Shown here piece after piece: positions 45,102 through 54,192 of a stretch of 64,000 nucleotides of DNA. Origin of the DNA: Acetobacter oryzoeni. GTDB lineage: Bacteria > Pseudomonadota > Alphaproteobacteria > Acetobacterales > Acetobacteraceae. The stretch covers positions 1 to 64,000 of the forward strand of contig NZ_CP042810.1 of NCBI RefSeq assembly GCF_004014775.2. Reading direction: 5' to 3'. Both the position numbers and the translations under genes were made by a program. Numbering within the stretch: the stretch's first letter is position 1; the number at the start of each line of letters is the position of its first letter. The notes below the pieces were generated by a model. That model made no database searches and was not told where the DNA came from. It saw only the letters and a program-made list of their open reading frames with translations.

Positions 45102-46329
45102 AAGCCCAGCAACCAATCAAATGGATCAGATGATCTCTTTTAAAAGTAAAAAAACGATTTTCTGTAAACCCAGTAGAGAAGCGAAGTCCTAACAATTGGT
45201 GGCGTTGTGATGATGAGATGTTTGGCCTGATGCGGTTGTTAGGATGCTTAGACGTTAATGTATTTATCATGAATTTGTCCAGAGACTTCAAGGCATCAGA
45301 TTGTTGTGGATTTATAAGACCATAGTTATACCGTAATCCTGAATAGCGCCACATACCGCTAATCTGGTCTTCATACCCATAGTTACTTGTGATTATTTTC
45401 ATTCTATTCAAAAGGTCGTCAAAATTTCTTTTATTATTATAATCTAGAAATATCTTTGCTAGTCTACGTTTTGTTCTGGATACTTTTGAGTCAGCTATAT
45501 CAATAGACACTTCGCGAAGAAATTTTTTATTTTTGTAGCATATTTCATCAATAGTTATTTTATAACCAAGAAAATTAATCATATGCTCAGGATGAGTTAA
45601 GGCTTTTTTCGAGTAGTTTGAAAATTTATAAATTTTCGTTTTGCTTTCATTGAAATTTAATCCTTGAGGCAGAATATCCTTTGCATCATCCAAAAATTTT
45701 TCAGGATCAATATCCGATGTTGTAATAATAATCGCGTCATCAACGTATCGATTGTAATAGCGAATATTGGGGTGTGTACTAACCTTTCTGTCGAAGCCTC
45801 TCATCACATATTCAGCTAGGGTGGCACTAAGACCAATGCCACGTGGTAGTCCTGGAATATGCTGCCGTTTTAAAGCGGAAAAAAAACTTTCCAATACAAA
45901 AATAGATTGACGTGAAAATGCAGGGTCTGATTTTAGTAATTTTATAGTATTTTCAACGTTTATGTTCTCATAAAAAGATTTAATATCCATTTTAATAACG
46001 TTAAAAGAAATTCCTTCACTTAAAAGTTGTAGAATGGAGCGAATGATAGAATTTCTGTCTGATTGGTGAACATTAGTTATTTGTCTAATTGTTTCAGAAA
46101 CATGTCGTGTTAACAGAGCTTGGGGTAGCGATGCTAGTCGAAATACAGCTTTGCCATTAATTTTGTTAAATCGTAACGAAACTGTCTTAAAGCCTATCGC
46201 AGCAATACGTTGTGATTCCATAATGATATCGTCTTTATCATTTGGCTCAACCAACCAGATTTTAGACTCAAAATCACTTTTCTGGAAATGACGTCGTAAA
46301 GTTTGACTGTGAATCGTGAAATCGCGCAT
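45094..46329 (-). CDS. drt3a: DRT3 reverse transcriptase, short subunit (Drt3a-like)
   Basis: A 411-residue RT, the first gene of the pair. Motif A VIKMDIKSFYENIN (Asp115), motif B GLPRGIGLSATLAEYVMRG (160-178), motif C RYYNRYVDDAIII (YVDD 195-198), then thumb-like sequence with LNFNESKTKIY (motif D/E). There is no maturase or endonuclease domain and no group II intron structure around it, so this is not a retroelement ORF. It fits the UG3 lineage paired with UG8 in anti-phage DRT3 systems. Confidence 0.82.
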   Translation of the reverse strand: MRDFTIHSQTLRRHFQKSDFESKIWLVEPNDKDDIIMESQRIAAIGFKTVSLRFNKINGKAVFRLASLPQALLTRHVSETIRQITNVHQSDRNSIIRSILQLLSEGISFNVIKMDIKSFYENINVENTIKLLKSDPAFSRQSIFVLESFFSALKRQHIPGLPRGIGLSATLAEYVMRGFDRKVSTHPNIRYYNRYVDDAIIITTSDIDPEKFLDDAKDILPQGLNFNESKTKIYKFSNYSKKALTHPEHMINFLGYKITIDEICYKNKKFLREVSIDIADSKVSRTKRRLAKIFLDYNNKRNFDDLLNRMKIITSNYGYEDQISGMWRYSGLRYNYGLINPQQSDALKSLDKFMINTLTSKHPNNRIRPNISSSQRHQLLGLRFSTGFTENRFFTFKRDHLIHLIGCWAYA

Positions 46330-46593
46330 CTATATACTGTCACTTTGATTAAATAACATTTAAATTCATTATTAAATTTTCCGCAATCTTAGTCAACTAT
46401 AATAAGTAAGATAGAATTTGTGCGTGTAATATTTATATTTTTATTAAATTTGTGTTATTTATAATTATAATATATTTAAATCACATCAAAAACGGGTTAC
46501 AAATAGCAATACGACCATGTTTTTTTGGTGTTGTTGCTATTTTCCACGGTATGCAGCATTTTTAAAATTTCAAGTATTTTCTTGTCAAGGCTA
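46330..46593. other. AT-rich promoter region of the DRT3 operon
   Basis: About 260 bp of very AT-rich DNA between the DRT3 genes and the IS end. No gene or array is visible. The operon promoter presumably lies here, but multiple AT-rich hexamers make a specific call unreliable. Confidence 0.4.
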
Positions 46594-47060
46594 GGGCGTG
46601 TCGTCAGTTAGCATCTGGCGCTATAAGGCTTGTACTCCCGTTTGATCTGTGATGTGTCCTCCCTGTTTTCAGGGAGAGAATGAATGCGACAATATGGTCT
46701 GAGTTACAGCCAGTGGGAACGGATAAAAGATCTTCTCCCAGATTGTGAAGGTCATGTCGGCGGAACGGTCGCCGATAACCGTCTGTTTGTGGAAGCGGTG
46801 CTGTATCGCTACCGCGTAGGCATTTCCTTGCATGACCTGCCAGCGCGGTTCTGGGATTGGAAGAATGTTCACAGACGTCTGCGCCGCTGGTGCGAAAGCG
46901 GTGTCATCGAGCGGGTTTTTCGGCATCTGACTACCGATCGTGACAACGGATATATGATGATCGACAGCACGATTGTCCGAGCTCACCAGCACAGTGCGGG
47001 TGCCCGTAAAAAAGGCGCGCGGATCAGGCCATCGGGCGGTCTCATGGCGGACTAACAACA
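46594..47060 (+). mobile_element. Truncated IS5-family (IS427 group) insertion sequence
   Basis: The left end GGGCGTGTCGTCAGTT (46594-46609) is preceded by TA and matches the inverted repeats of the MITE at 19166-19319. The transposase N-terminal half follows. Similarity ends after the GGLTT codons near 47060, where unrelated sequence begins; the right end is missing. Confidence 0.8.
46684..47055 (+). CDS. IS5-family transposase ORFA (element truncated)
   Basis: A 123-residue protein: MRQYGLSYSQWERIKDLLPD (DUF4096-like N-terminus), catalytic region DNGYMMIDSTIVRAHQHSAGARKKG. A slippery A6 run (GTAAAAAAGG) in the ARKK codons would allow -1 frameshifting into QAIGRSHGGLTT, as in complete IS427-like elements, but ORFB is deleted after a few codons, so no active transposase can be made. 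Confidence 0.75.
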   Translation: MRQYGLSYSQWERIKDLLPDCEGHVGGTVADNRLFVEAVLYRYRVGISLHDLPARFWDWKNVHRRLRRWCESGVIERVFRHLTTDRDNGYMMIDSTIVRAHQHSAGARKKGARIRPSGGLMAD

Positions 47061-47251
47061 AGGCAATCGCCGGTGCGAATAAATTCGAGTCGGATATCGA
47101 GTTTATTCCTCCCTTGACGTGATGAGCTGGAGACTTTTTTCCCCGGATGATTTCGCTTCCTGCCTGTTGAAATCTTCCCGATGACAAAGTTTGACAAAAT
47201 TTTTATTGGGACTGAGTATTTCATCCAATAAATAAAAATCATACCAGATAC

Positions 47252-48283
47252 TCACAAGGTAAAAGAAAATTTATCTGATAAATCATATAATATGTTATGG
47301 TTTATTTCTTTTATACTGGGAAGATGGATGACCCGCTCTATAGTGTCTTCATCACTAGAAATGATTTTCTTTATCTGGTTAGGGGGGGAAAGTTCAATTT
47401 TTTCCATATTGGAAACCATCTGGGACCATTTAGTGATGCCGGCCATGTTATGAAACGAAAAAAAGTGCTGAACATTAGGTATTTTCTTAAATAATTCAAT
47501 CAATTCACCAACGCCTGTATTTAAATTTTTAATTGCGATTTTCATTTTTGAAATGGAGATAGAATTTTCTTTCATAACAGTATAGTAATCATCTATTAAA
47601 CTGATGGATTTTTCTGCACGTCTTCTGAACGAGTAGAGATAGATGTCACTTGAGGGAAAGGTATGCAAAATAATTTCCCTAAAATCGGATATCTTAGATC
47701 CTTGAGATGCTACATAATCGCGGCTATTATTATCTAATTTTTCCTCAATAAATAGATAATATTTCCCGCGACTTACATTTTTGATGATTTCGCTAAATAT
47801 TTTAGGAATGAAATCTCTTATTAAACGTATCTCAGCATCGATTTCACTAAAATAAACTCTAAAAGCTCTTATACTTTTTATTGAGTCTTCAGTAAGTATT
47901 TTTGAAATATTATCCTTCCTGAGGAGTGCATTTTGTCTATTCTTCGCATCAGCAAGAGCTTGGTGATATTCATCCCAAGAATCACCGAAATGTTTTTTCC
48001 CACAATCCTTTCCAATAAGCCCCTTTTCTTGTCCGGCCTGAACTAAGAAACCCTTATGGTGTCTCGCCGTGCATCCCGGCATGGCGCAGGGTAACTTCTG
48101 CTCGCGAAAATTATAGCTTTTTAGAACCGCTTCCAAATTGCAATGTTCTGGAAATTTGCCAGCTATAGACGCTTCTGCTCGAGGGTCCTCTGTAGATAAT
48201 TTTGTCGCAAGTAATTCCTCATCTGTTAGATTTGCAAATACATAGTCTGGAATTACATTCGTGAGGCAAGTAGCGTCATTCAT
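47252..48283 (-). CDS. Uncharacterised protein with zinc-finger-like N-terminal motif
   Basis: A 343-residue protein. Near residues 63-100 it has LPCAMPGCTARHHKGFLV and GLIGKDCGKKHFGDSW, i.e. paired Cys/His positions (C-x4-C-x3-HH and IGxxCG) suggestive of a zinc-binding treble-clef. The rest is AT-rich, mostly helical with long charged stretches (SKMKIAIKNLNTGVGELIELF). There is no membrane segment. I do not recognise a family. It lies between the DRT3 and restriction-modification systems, so a defence or mobile-element role is possible but unproven. Confidence 0.65.
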   Translation of the reverse strand: MNDATCLTNVIPDYVFANLTDEELLATKLSTEDPRAEASIAGKFPEHCNLEAVLKSYNFREQKLPCAMPGCTARHHKGFLVQAGQEKGLIGKDCGKKHFGDSWDEYHQALADAKNRQNALLRKDNISKILTEDSIKSIRAFRVYFSEIDAEIRLIRDFIPKIFSEIIKNVSRGKYYLFIEEKLDNNSRDYVASQGSKISDFREIILHTFPSSDIYLYSFRRRAEKSISLIDDYYTVMKENSISISKMKIAIKNLNTGVGELIELFKKIPNVQHFFSFHNMAGITKWSQMVSNMEKIELSPPNQIKKIISSDEDTIERVIHLPSIKEINHNILYDLSDKFSFTL

Positions 48284-48589
48284 TTTGGCAATTTAGCACA
48301 AAAAGGGAACGTCTGTGAAATATATTTTTTTAAAATCTGATGTCCCAAAGTCACCTATTTTTGTAATATGTATATAACGCGTACAGTTTTGATGGTAATG
48401 CATAGCCGTGTGCGTAAAGTCTCAGGAAATTACAGGCATCTCTGAGGGCTCTCCACACGGTCATTTTTGACACCTGAACGATGTCATTGATGGCTCTGAC
48501 GGACAATCCTTGATCCTTTAGATGGAGGGATCGAAGAACCGTTTTTTGAACTCCTGTTTCCTAATTTCAAGATTATGGCGTTTTGATTG

Positions 48590-48822
48590 ATGGTGGTCAT
48601 CAGACAAATTGTTCTGCGTCTGGATCACCAGGGTCTTAAACATCAGAACCACATCAAAGGGCGGACGGCTACTTTTGCTGCCATCCGAATAGGCCTGAAC
48701 CTTGTCCAGATCAGGACGGAACGCCTCAACATCCTCAGTCAGAGGAAAAGGCTTCAAGCTGATCCCCCAGCCCGCTCAACTGAGCAAGGCGCTGTTCAAC
48801 ATCAAAGAAACCCGACTACTTT
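48590..48822 (-). pseudogene. IS5-family transposase remnant (N-terminus)
   Basis: The reverse strand reads GFFDVEQRLAQLSGLGDQLE then, after a one-base frameshift in a T run, FPLTEDVEAFRPDLDKVQAY and RPPFDVVLMFKTLVIQTQNN-LSD, the N-terminal domain of a widespread IS5-subgroup transposase. It lacks a start codon and everything after LSD. Confidence 0.75.
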
Positions 48823-48823
48823 C

Positions 48824-48866
48824 ATGATTTCATGCCTCCCAATCATCATAGGAGGCATGAAATCAT
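48824..48866. repeat. Perfect 16-bp inverted repeat
   Basis: ATGATTTCATGCCTCC (48824-48839) and GGAGGCATGAAATCAT (48851-48866) with an 11-nt spacer. It has no T-run and no obvious gene to terminate; it lies right beside the IS scar and upstream (in + sense) of the hsd operon end. Confidence 0.6.
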
Positions 48867-49023
48867 AGATACGAACACAAAACCAAGGGGTTTTTAGAGC
48901 CCTCCATTTACTATTTTTCCTGATGAAGAAAAAATTTATTTTCATAAATATAAATCCAGATATGTAGTATTTGTTTGTTATTATTTAAAAATATTTAGTT
49001 TATTATGAATTTCGAGATTACAT

Positions 49024-52000
49024 TTATTTTTGACCAGCCCATATGGGTGCAAACTGTTCGGCCTGACGCAGAATATGCTGCACAGCTTCGTCCTGCATGT
49101 CCGGTGGATATCCATAATGACGAAGCAGACGTTTGACAGAAGTACGCATCTTGGCACGCGCCTGCGCCATGACGGTCCAGTCCACTGTGGCATTTTCCCG
49201 GATGGTTTTCACGAGCGCTGTGGCGATAACCCGTAGGCTCGGGTCTCCCATGGCATCCTTGGCGCTCTTGTTCTGCGCCAGAGCATCATAGAAGGCGATT
49301 TCTTCCTGCGTCAGCCCAAGTTCCTCGCCCCGATCACGTGCAGAGGCCATGTCATGTGCCATGCTGATAAGTTCATCCAGGATCTGGACTGATGTCAGGG
49401 CATTGGCATGGTAGCGGGCCACGGCCTGCTCCAGTCGTTGCGAGAAGGCTTCGGCTTCCGTGATATTGGAGCGGGTTCTGCTGCGGATCTGACCCTCCAG
49501 CAATTTCTTAAGCGCCTCAATGGCGAGATTGCGTTGGGGCATTTCGCGCACTTCCTGCAGGAAGGCATCCGAGAGGACGGAAATATCAGGTTTGCCAATA
49601 CCTGCTGCTTCCATGATGTCGATGATATCGGTTGAGATCACTGCTTTGCTGACCAGCTGCTTGATGGCCAGTTCGCGTTCCTGCGCACTGCGTCCATCAC
49701 GACCTGTGCTCACGCTCTTAACCAACGCCGCCTTGATGGCCTCAAAGAACCCGATTTCATCGCGCAGCTTCGTGGCTTCATCACTGGCAGATGCCAGCGC
49801 AAAGGCCACGGAGAGTGCCTTGACCGCATCGGGGTAGCGTTTCTGGGCAGCCTTGCGCTCTTCATCATTTTTGGCCTTTGCCATGGCCCGATGCTGCTGC
49901 CCCAGAATATAGTTAAGCGCTCCACCCATGATGGACAGCTTGTCCTGGGTCTCTGCCCCTTCTTGCAAAGCAGGACGGTAGTCAAACCCGCCAGCCTGAC
50001 CCGGGTTGAACATGGCCCGCACGACTTCGTAACGCTCCTGCAAGGCACGTATGGCCTCGCCCTCGTCAATGCCGACCTGTTCACGATCTCCAGCGGAGTA
50101 TTCGCCTAGTGCGGTCTTCAGGTTCTGGGCCAGACCGATATAATCCACTACCAGACCACCAGGCTTGCCCTTGAACACACGGTTGACGCGGGCAATGGCC
50201 TGCATCAGCCCGTGCCCGCGCATGGGTTTGTCCACATACATGGTGTGCATGGAGGGAACGTCAAAACCCGTCAGCCACATATCGCGCACAATGACCAGTT
50301 TGAGCGGATCGTTGTTATCCTTCATGCGCTTTGCCAGAAGCTCTCGCCGAGCCTTGGGCTTTTTACCAATATGAGGCTGGAACGCTGCAAGGTCGGATGA
50401 ACTGCCGGTCATCACCACCTTGATGGCGCCTTCATTGTCATCATCACTGTGCCATTCAGGACGCAGACGAATAATCTCATCATAGAGCGCCACACAGATC
50501 GCCCGGCTCATACCCACGATCATACCCTTGCCTTCAAGAGCGGTCAGGCGGTTTTCAAAATGGGTCACAAGGTCTTCGGCTATCCTGCGCAGGCGGGGCT
50601 CCGCTCCAACCAGCGCCTCTACCCGCGAGTATTTCTGGCTGAGCTTGTGTTCCTCATTTTCAGAAAGACCTTCGACAATCTCGGCCAGTTCATCGTCCAG
50701 ATCTTCTTTGATGTCTTCATCCAGTTCGATGCGCACAAGGCGGCTCTCGTAATAGATGGGCACGGTCGCGCCATCCTCGACCGCCTGTGCGATATCGTAA
50801 ATGTCGATGTAATCGCCGAAGATTCCGCGTGTGTTCACATCGGCATTTTCAATGGGTGTGCCGGTAAACCCGATAAAGGACGCATTGGGTAGGGCATCGC
50901 GCAGGTATTTGGCAAACCCATAAGTCATTTTGCCGGTCTTGGGGTTGAACTTGGCTTCCAGCCCATACTGGCTGCGGTGCGCCTCATCCGCCATGACCAC
51001 CACATTGCGCCGGTCGGTCAGCATGGGCAGGCTGGTTTCGCCCTCTTCGGGCTGGAATTTCTGCATGGTGGTGAAGATCACACCACCCGAGCTGCGCCGG
51101 AGCAGTTTTTGTAAATCTTCCCGGCTGTCCGCCTGCTCCGGTGTCTGGCGCAAAAGGGCCTGTGCGCCGGAGAAGGTGGTGAAGAGCTGGTCGTCCAGAT
51201 CATTACGGTCTGTCAGGACAATGATGGTAGGATTTTCCATCTCCGGATGGCGGGCAATCACACCAGCATAGAAAGTCATGAGCAGGCTTTTGCCTGACCC
51301 CTGCGTATGCCACACCACGCCAACCTTGCGATCTCCGCCTGGGGCAGAAGCTCGTACGGTCTGCGCCACGGCTTTTCGACAGGCATGGAACTGGTGATAG
51401 CCTGCCAGAATTTTGATGGGGCTGCCGTTTTTCTCGCTAAACAGCACGAAGTCATGGATCAGGTTGAGAAACCAGCGAGGCGTAAACACACCGCGCAGCA
51501 CGGTTTCCATTTCCTCGTGGTTCTTTGCAACCAGTTCTTTCCCATCCACGGTGCGCCAGGGCATGAAGCGGTCACGGTCGGCTGTCAGAGAGCCAATACG
51601 CGCCTGGGTCCCATCCGAAATCATCAAGGCTTCATTGAAGCGGAACAGGGATGGAATAAAGCTGCGGTAGGTCTGGAACTGGTTCCAGGCTGAATCCAGC
51701 GTGGCGTTCTCGGAACTGGGGCTTTTAAGTTCTACCACGCCAAGTGGCATGCCATTAACAAACAGCACAAGATCTGGCCTGCGGTTGGCTTCGTCCTTTT
51801 CAACAACGAACTGGCGTACGACCAGAAAGTCATTGTTTTCCGGGTTCTCAAAATCCAGCAGGCGTACCCGATCACCAGACTGGGTGCCATCCTTGCGTAC
51901 CACATCTACCGGCACACCGTTGACCAGATAGTCATGTAGGCGGCGGTTTTCGTCCACATGGTCCGGCGTGTCTTCCCGCATCAGGGCCAGCAGTGCTTCA

Positions 52001-52203
52001 TCCTTTGAGGCCTGTGGTAAATACGGATTCAACTTGTTTATCGTTGTCCGCAGACGTTTTTCTAGCACAACATCCGACAATGAGGCCCGTTCAGGCTTTT
52101 TTCCGCCGGGGGCAATATCTGGACCCCAGGCAATGGTATAGCCACATTCACGTAGAATATCGCAGGCCCAGTCCTCGATCTCGTTTTCGGACAGAAAACT
52201 CAT
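49024..52203 (-). CDS. hsdR: Type I restriction enzyme, HsdR subunit
   Basis: A 1059-residue motor/endonuclease subunit. N-terminal nuclease domain with [20 protein letters not shown] (PD-ExK, ~140-160), helicase domain with Walker [13 protein letters not shown] (~300), DEAHRSQYG (~405), GFTGTP, and motif [14 protein letters not shown] (~680). The C-terminal helical domain has DUF3387-like features. The length is normal and the gene intact. It is the last gene of the operon; its start overlaps the hsdS stop by 4 nt. It cleaves unmethylated DNA after ATP-driven translocation. Confidence 0.95.
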   Translation of the reverse strand: MSFLSENEIEDWACDILRECGYTIAWGPDIAPGGKKPERASLSDVVLEKRLRTTINKLNPYLPQASKDEALLALMREDTPDHVDENRRLHDYLVNGVPVDVVRKDGTQSGDRVRLLDFENPENNDFLVVRQFVVEKDEANRRPDLVLFVNGMPLGVVELKSPSSENATLDSAWNQFQTYRSFIPSLFRFNEALMISDGTQARIGSLTADRDRFMPWRTVDGKELVAKNHEEMETVLRGVFTPRWFLNLIHDFVLFSEKNGSPIKILAGYHQFHACRKAVAQTVRASAPGGDRKVGVVWHTQGSGKSLLMTFYAGVIARHPEMENPTIIVLTDRNDLDDQLFTTFSGAQALLRQTPEQADSREDLQKLLRRSSGGVIFTTMQKFQPEEGETSLPMLTDRRNVVVMADEAHRSQYGLEAKFNPKTGKMTYGFAKYLRDALPNASFIGFTGTPIENADVNTRGIFGDYIDIYDIAQAVEDGATVPIYYESRLVRIELDEDIKEDLDDELAEIVEGLSENEEHKLSQKYSRVEALVGAEPRLRRIAEDLVTHFENRLTALEGKGMIVGMSRAICVALYDEIIRLRPEWHSDDDNEGAIKVVMTGSSSDLAAFQPHIGKKPKARRELLAKRMKDNNDPLKLVIVRDMWLTGFDVPSMHTMYVDKPMRGHGLMQAIARVNRVFKGKPGGLVVDYIGLAQNLKTALGEYSAGDREQVGIDEGEAIRALQERYEVVRAMFNPGQAGGFDYRPALQEGAETQDKLSIMGGALNYILGQQHRAMAKAKNDEERKAAQKRYPDAVKALSVAFALASASDEATKLRDEIGFFEAIKAALVKSVSTGRDGRSAQERELAIKQLVSKAVISTDIIDIMEAAGIGKPDISVLSDAFLQEVREMPQRNLAIEALKKLLEGQIRSRTRSNITEAEAFSQRLEQAVARYHANALTSVQILDELISMAHDMASARDRGEELGLTQEEIAFYDALAQNKSAKDAMGDPSLRVIATALVKTIRENATVDWTVMAQARAKMRTSVKRLLRHYGYPPDMQDEAVQHILRQAEQFAPIWAGQK

Positions 52204-53474
52204 GCCGCGTCTTCCACCATCTTTTCAGCATCCCGGATGCTGATTTCGCCAGACATGAGCTTGGGGAGGAGGAGGTCTCGGAGTTGGGTTAGGGTTTGGG
52301 ATTGCTCGTCATTGTCAAGAATTTTTTCAAAAGTTGAACATACGTTTTTATGAAAAAAATTGAGAATATCCTGTGTTGGAAGCAAAATGTTAATTTCTTT
52401 GAATTTTCCGGTATTGAGATTGAAGAAAACGGACCCACCGCTTCCTTGCGATTGTATTTCTTGAGATAGAGCACGCATAGTCTCATAAATGAAAAAAGCA
52501 TTCCTTTTTTCGGAAGGAATAATTGCATTGATCTGCTGGTTAGTTTGCGAAGGTATTTTCGTCAGTGTCACTAATCCCGGAGTAGCAATACAGCTAACGC
52601 AGATGGAAAGAGGTGGTAAAGTTTTTTTATGCTGTGAATTAGCACCTAAAGTAGAGAGATATCGCCGCGTATTATATGTGAAAACTTTATTGTGCATGTC
52701 AGGAATGGTTATAAATGGTACGTCATCGCCATAAAATAGTGAGTTTTTCGTAGAAGGTGTTTTTCCACAAACCACTTCACCGAGACTAGAAATGCTTTTA
52801 TAAAGCCAACCCTCAGGCTTTCCCTCCTCATCCAGCCCGTCGGGAAAGAGTTCCCACAGTTCTGGTGCGAGGTAAGGGGCTTCTCCGGCCATTTTTGCCC
52901 GTGTCGGGCCAAAATCGACAAACCAGTCCCGAAACAACGTCCGAGCCATAGTTTCCAGCGTTTCGTTCGTCCGGCGGTTGAGGTCTATTTTATCGTCTAG
53001 GGAGCCAAGGATGGAGGCTATAGCATGCTGCTGTTTGAAGTTTGGTATAACAATTTCAATATTTCCAAATTTACTTTTAGACACGTTACCGTAGACAGAT
53101 CCCCCACCAGCTACAGCTTCAAGGTCAGGTAATAAAGTACAAAAGACGTAATATAAGAATTCAGATGACAAATTGTCATCTGGAATAAGTGCATTAATCT
53201 GTTGATTTGAAAATGACGGAGTGGTGACAATGCCACACTTTCCTAATGTTGCAATGCAAGAAATAACAATGCTGCCTTTTGGAAGAAGGCATGATCTCAT
53301 TGTGTCAGCACCAAATTCTGACAGGGTTCTTTCTGTATTGATAATATATTTTCTATTTTCAAGATCTGGAATTGTTATAAACGGATAAGGTCCGCAGAAG
53401 TTTTCGGGGCACTTTGTGCTTGGAGTTTTTCCCGTTATAATCTTTCCGAGATTAGAGATTTTTACATTCAACAC
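52200..53474 (-). CDS. hsdS: Type I restriction enzyme, HsdS specificity subunit
   Basis: A 424-residue protein with two target recognition domains. TRD1 ~5-160 ([20 protein letters not shown]...) and TRD2 ~225-385 ([21 protein letters not shown]), each followed by a conserved helix ([41 protein letters not shown]). The two TRDs share the G..I.GKTPSTK opening, suggesting a partly repeated target. Base composition is lower in GC within the TRDs than the conserved region, as expected from TRD exchange. Confidence 0.93.
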   Translation of the reverse strand: MLNVKISNLGKIITGKTPSTKCPENFCGPYPFITIPDLENRKYIINTERTLSEFGADTMRSCLLPKGSIVISCIATLGKCGIVTTPSFSNQQINALIPDDNLSSEFLYYVFCTLLPDLEAVAGGGSVYGNVSKSKFGNIEIVIPNFKQQHAIASILGSLDDKIDLNRRTNETLETMARTLFRDWFVDFGPTRAKMAGEAPYLAPELWELFPDGLDEEGKPEGWLYKSISSLGEVVCGKTPSTKNSLFYGDDVPFITIPDMHNKVFTYNTRRYLSTLGANSQHKKTLPPLSICVSCIATPGLVTLTKIPSQTNQQINAIIPSEKRNAFFIYETMRALSQEIQSQGSGGSVFFNLNTGKFKEINILLPTQDILNFFHKNVCSTFEKILDNDEQSQTLTQLRDLLLPKLMSGEISIRDAEKMVEDAA

Positions 53475-53491
53475 AGAGATTCTCGATAAAT

Positions 53492-53791
53492 CTAAAATTT
53501 TAAAGAATAAGTTTTAATTTTAACTTGGAAAATTTCATCAGTCAAAAACCAGTCCAGTATATCCACTTTCCACGGCAGTTCTGCCTCAGAGAAAGCTTCT
53601 TCCAGTCGTGCCCGCGTCTCCAAAGGCAAAGATTTATCACCCATAATCGCCAGATCATGGTCAGAAAACGGTTTGGCCTTGCCTGTCACACGCGAGCCAA
53701 ACGCCCGGACTTCACGGTCGGGTACAATCTCGTTGAGTATCTGCAGCACAATGGCCCGCTCTTTGGGCGTGATGTCAATCTGCCCTGTCAC
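53492..53791 (-). CDS. mntA: MntA-type nucleotidyltransferase antitoxin
   Basis: A 99-residue minimal nucleotidyltransferase. The motif GS-x10-DxD is exact: Gly32-Ser33 ... Asp44-His45-Asp46 (GSRVTGKAKPFSDHD), with a third acidic residue in KVDILD (Asp77). The GTG start at 53791 overlaps the stop of the upstream HEPN gene (GTGA). In MntA/HepT systems this enzyme AMPylates the HEPN toxin and so silences it. It lies between hsdM and hsdS in one transcriptional unit. Confidence 0.83.
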   Translation of the reverse strand: MTGQIDITPKERAIVLQILNEIVPDREVRAFGSRVTGKAKPFSDHDLAIMGDKSLPLETRARLEEAFSEAELPWKVDILDWFLTDEIFQVKIKTYSLKF

Positions 53792-54192
53792 GCTATGCGT
53801 TCTTTCAGCGTTGCCAGCAGAAACTCGGCTTCTGCTATAAAGTCTGGAATGGTGGCGACAACCTGTTTGGCCGTGGCCTCGTTGTAAGTATGGCTGGTCA
53901 GGTTGCGCATTTTGCGGAATACGCTCCATTGGGGCCATGCGCTTTTGAGCAGTCCAGCCTCATTGGCGGAGCGGATCATGTCCGGAAAGCCCATGCGGTC
54001 ATATTCGTCGGGGGAGGCTGAATTGGCTTCCAGAAAGCGTTTCAGGGTCTTGTGGCTGAGTTCATAGGTCAACTCGAAACGCTGGATCAGACCGTCCCGC
54101 AGCTGCTCATCATCTGGCTGAGCAAGATGGCGGGTCCAGCCTTCCTTCAGCCGGTCAAGTGCGCATTTCAGAGGGGTGAGATAGAGCATCAT
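53788..54192 (-). CDS. hepT: HepT-type HEPN-domain toxin
   Basis: A 134-residue all-helical HEPN protein, annotated in the family as a nucleotidyltransferase substrate-binding protein. The RNase motif RX4HXY is intact: Arg96, His101, Tyr103 ([12 protein letters not shown]). Tyr103 is the residue AMPylated by MntA in the characterised pair. The start overlaps the hsdM stop (ATGA) and its end overlaps mntA by 4 nt, so all are translationally coupled. Confidence 0.85.
   Translation of the reverse strand: MMLYLTPLKCALDRLKEGWTRHLAQPDDEQLRDGLIQRFELTYELSHKTLKRFLEANSASPDEYDRMGFPDMIRSANEAGLLKSAWPQWSVFRKMRNLTSHTYNEATAKQVVATIPDFIAEAEFLLATLKERIA

Larger units (their letters stand above)
48284..49023. 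other. Gene-poor junction between the zinc-finger gene and hsdR
   Basis: It holds an IS5-type transposase scar (48590-48822) and a 16-bp-arm palindrome (48824-48866). On the reverse strand at about 48410-48515 a helix-turn-helix-like stretch reads DQGLSVRAINDIVQVSKMTV, resembling the end of a recombinase or small regulator but with no start. The remaining sequence is AT-rich. Confidence 0.5.

Noticed and set aside
43128..46329. Group II intron or retron
   Set aside because: There are two RTs without maturase or HNH domains, no domain V hairpin and no msr/msd layout, so a DRT system fits better.
46330..46593. DRT3 ncRNA upstream of the first reverse transcriptase
   Set aside because: No stable nested stems or AC-repeat segment were seen there; the downstream segment fits better.
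46669..47187. 172-residue open frame on the minus strand
   Set aside because: It is the antisense of the IS5 transposase and extends into unrelated sequence; it has no family features.
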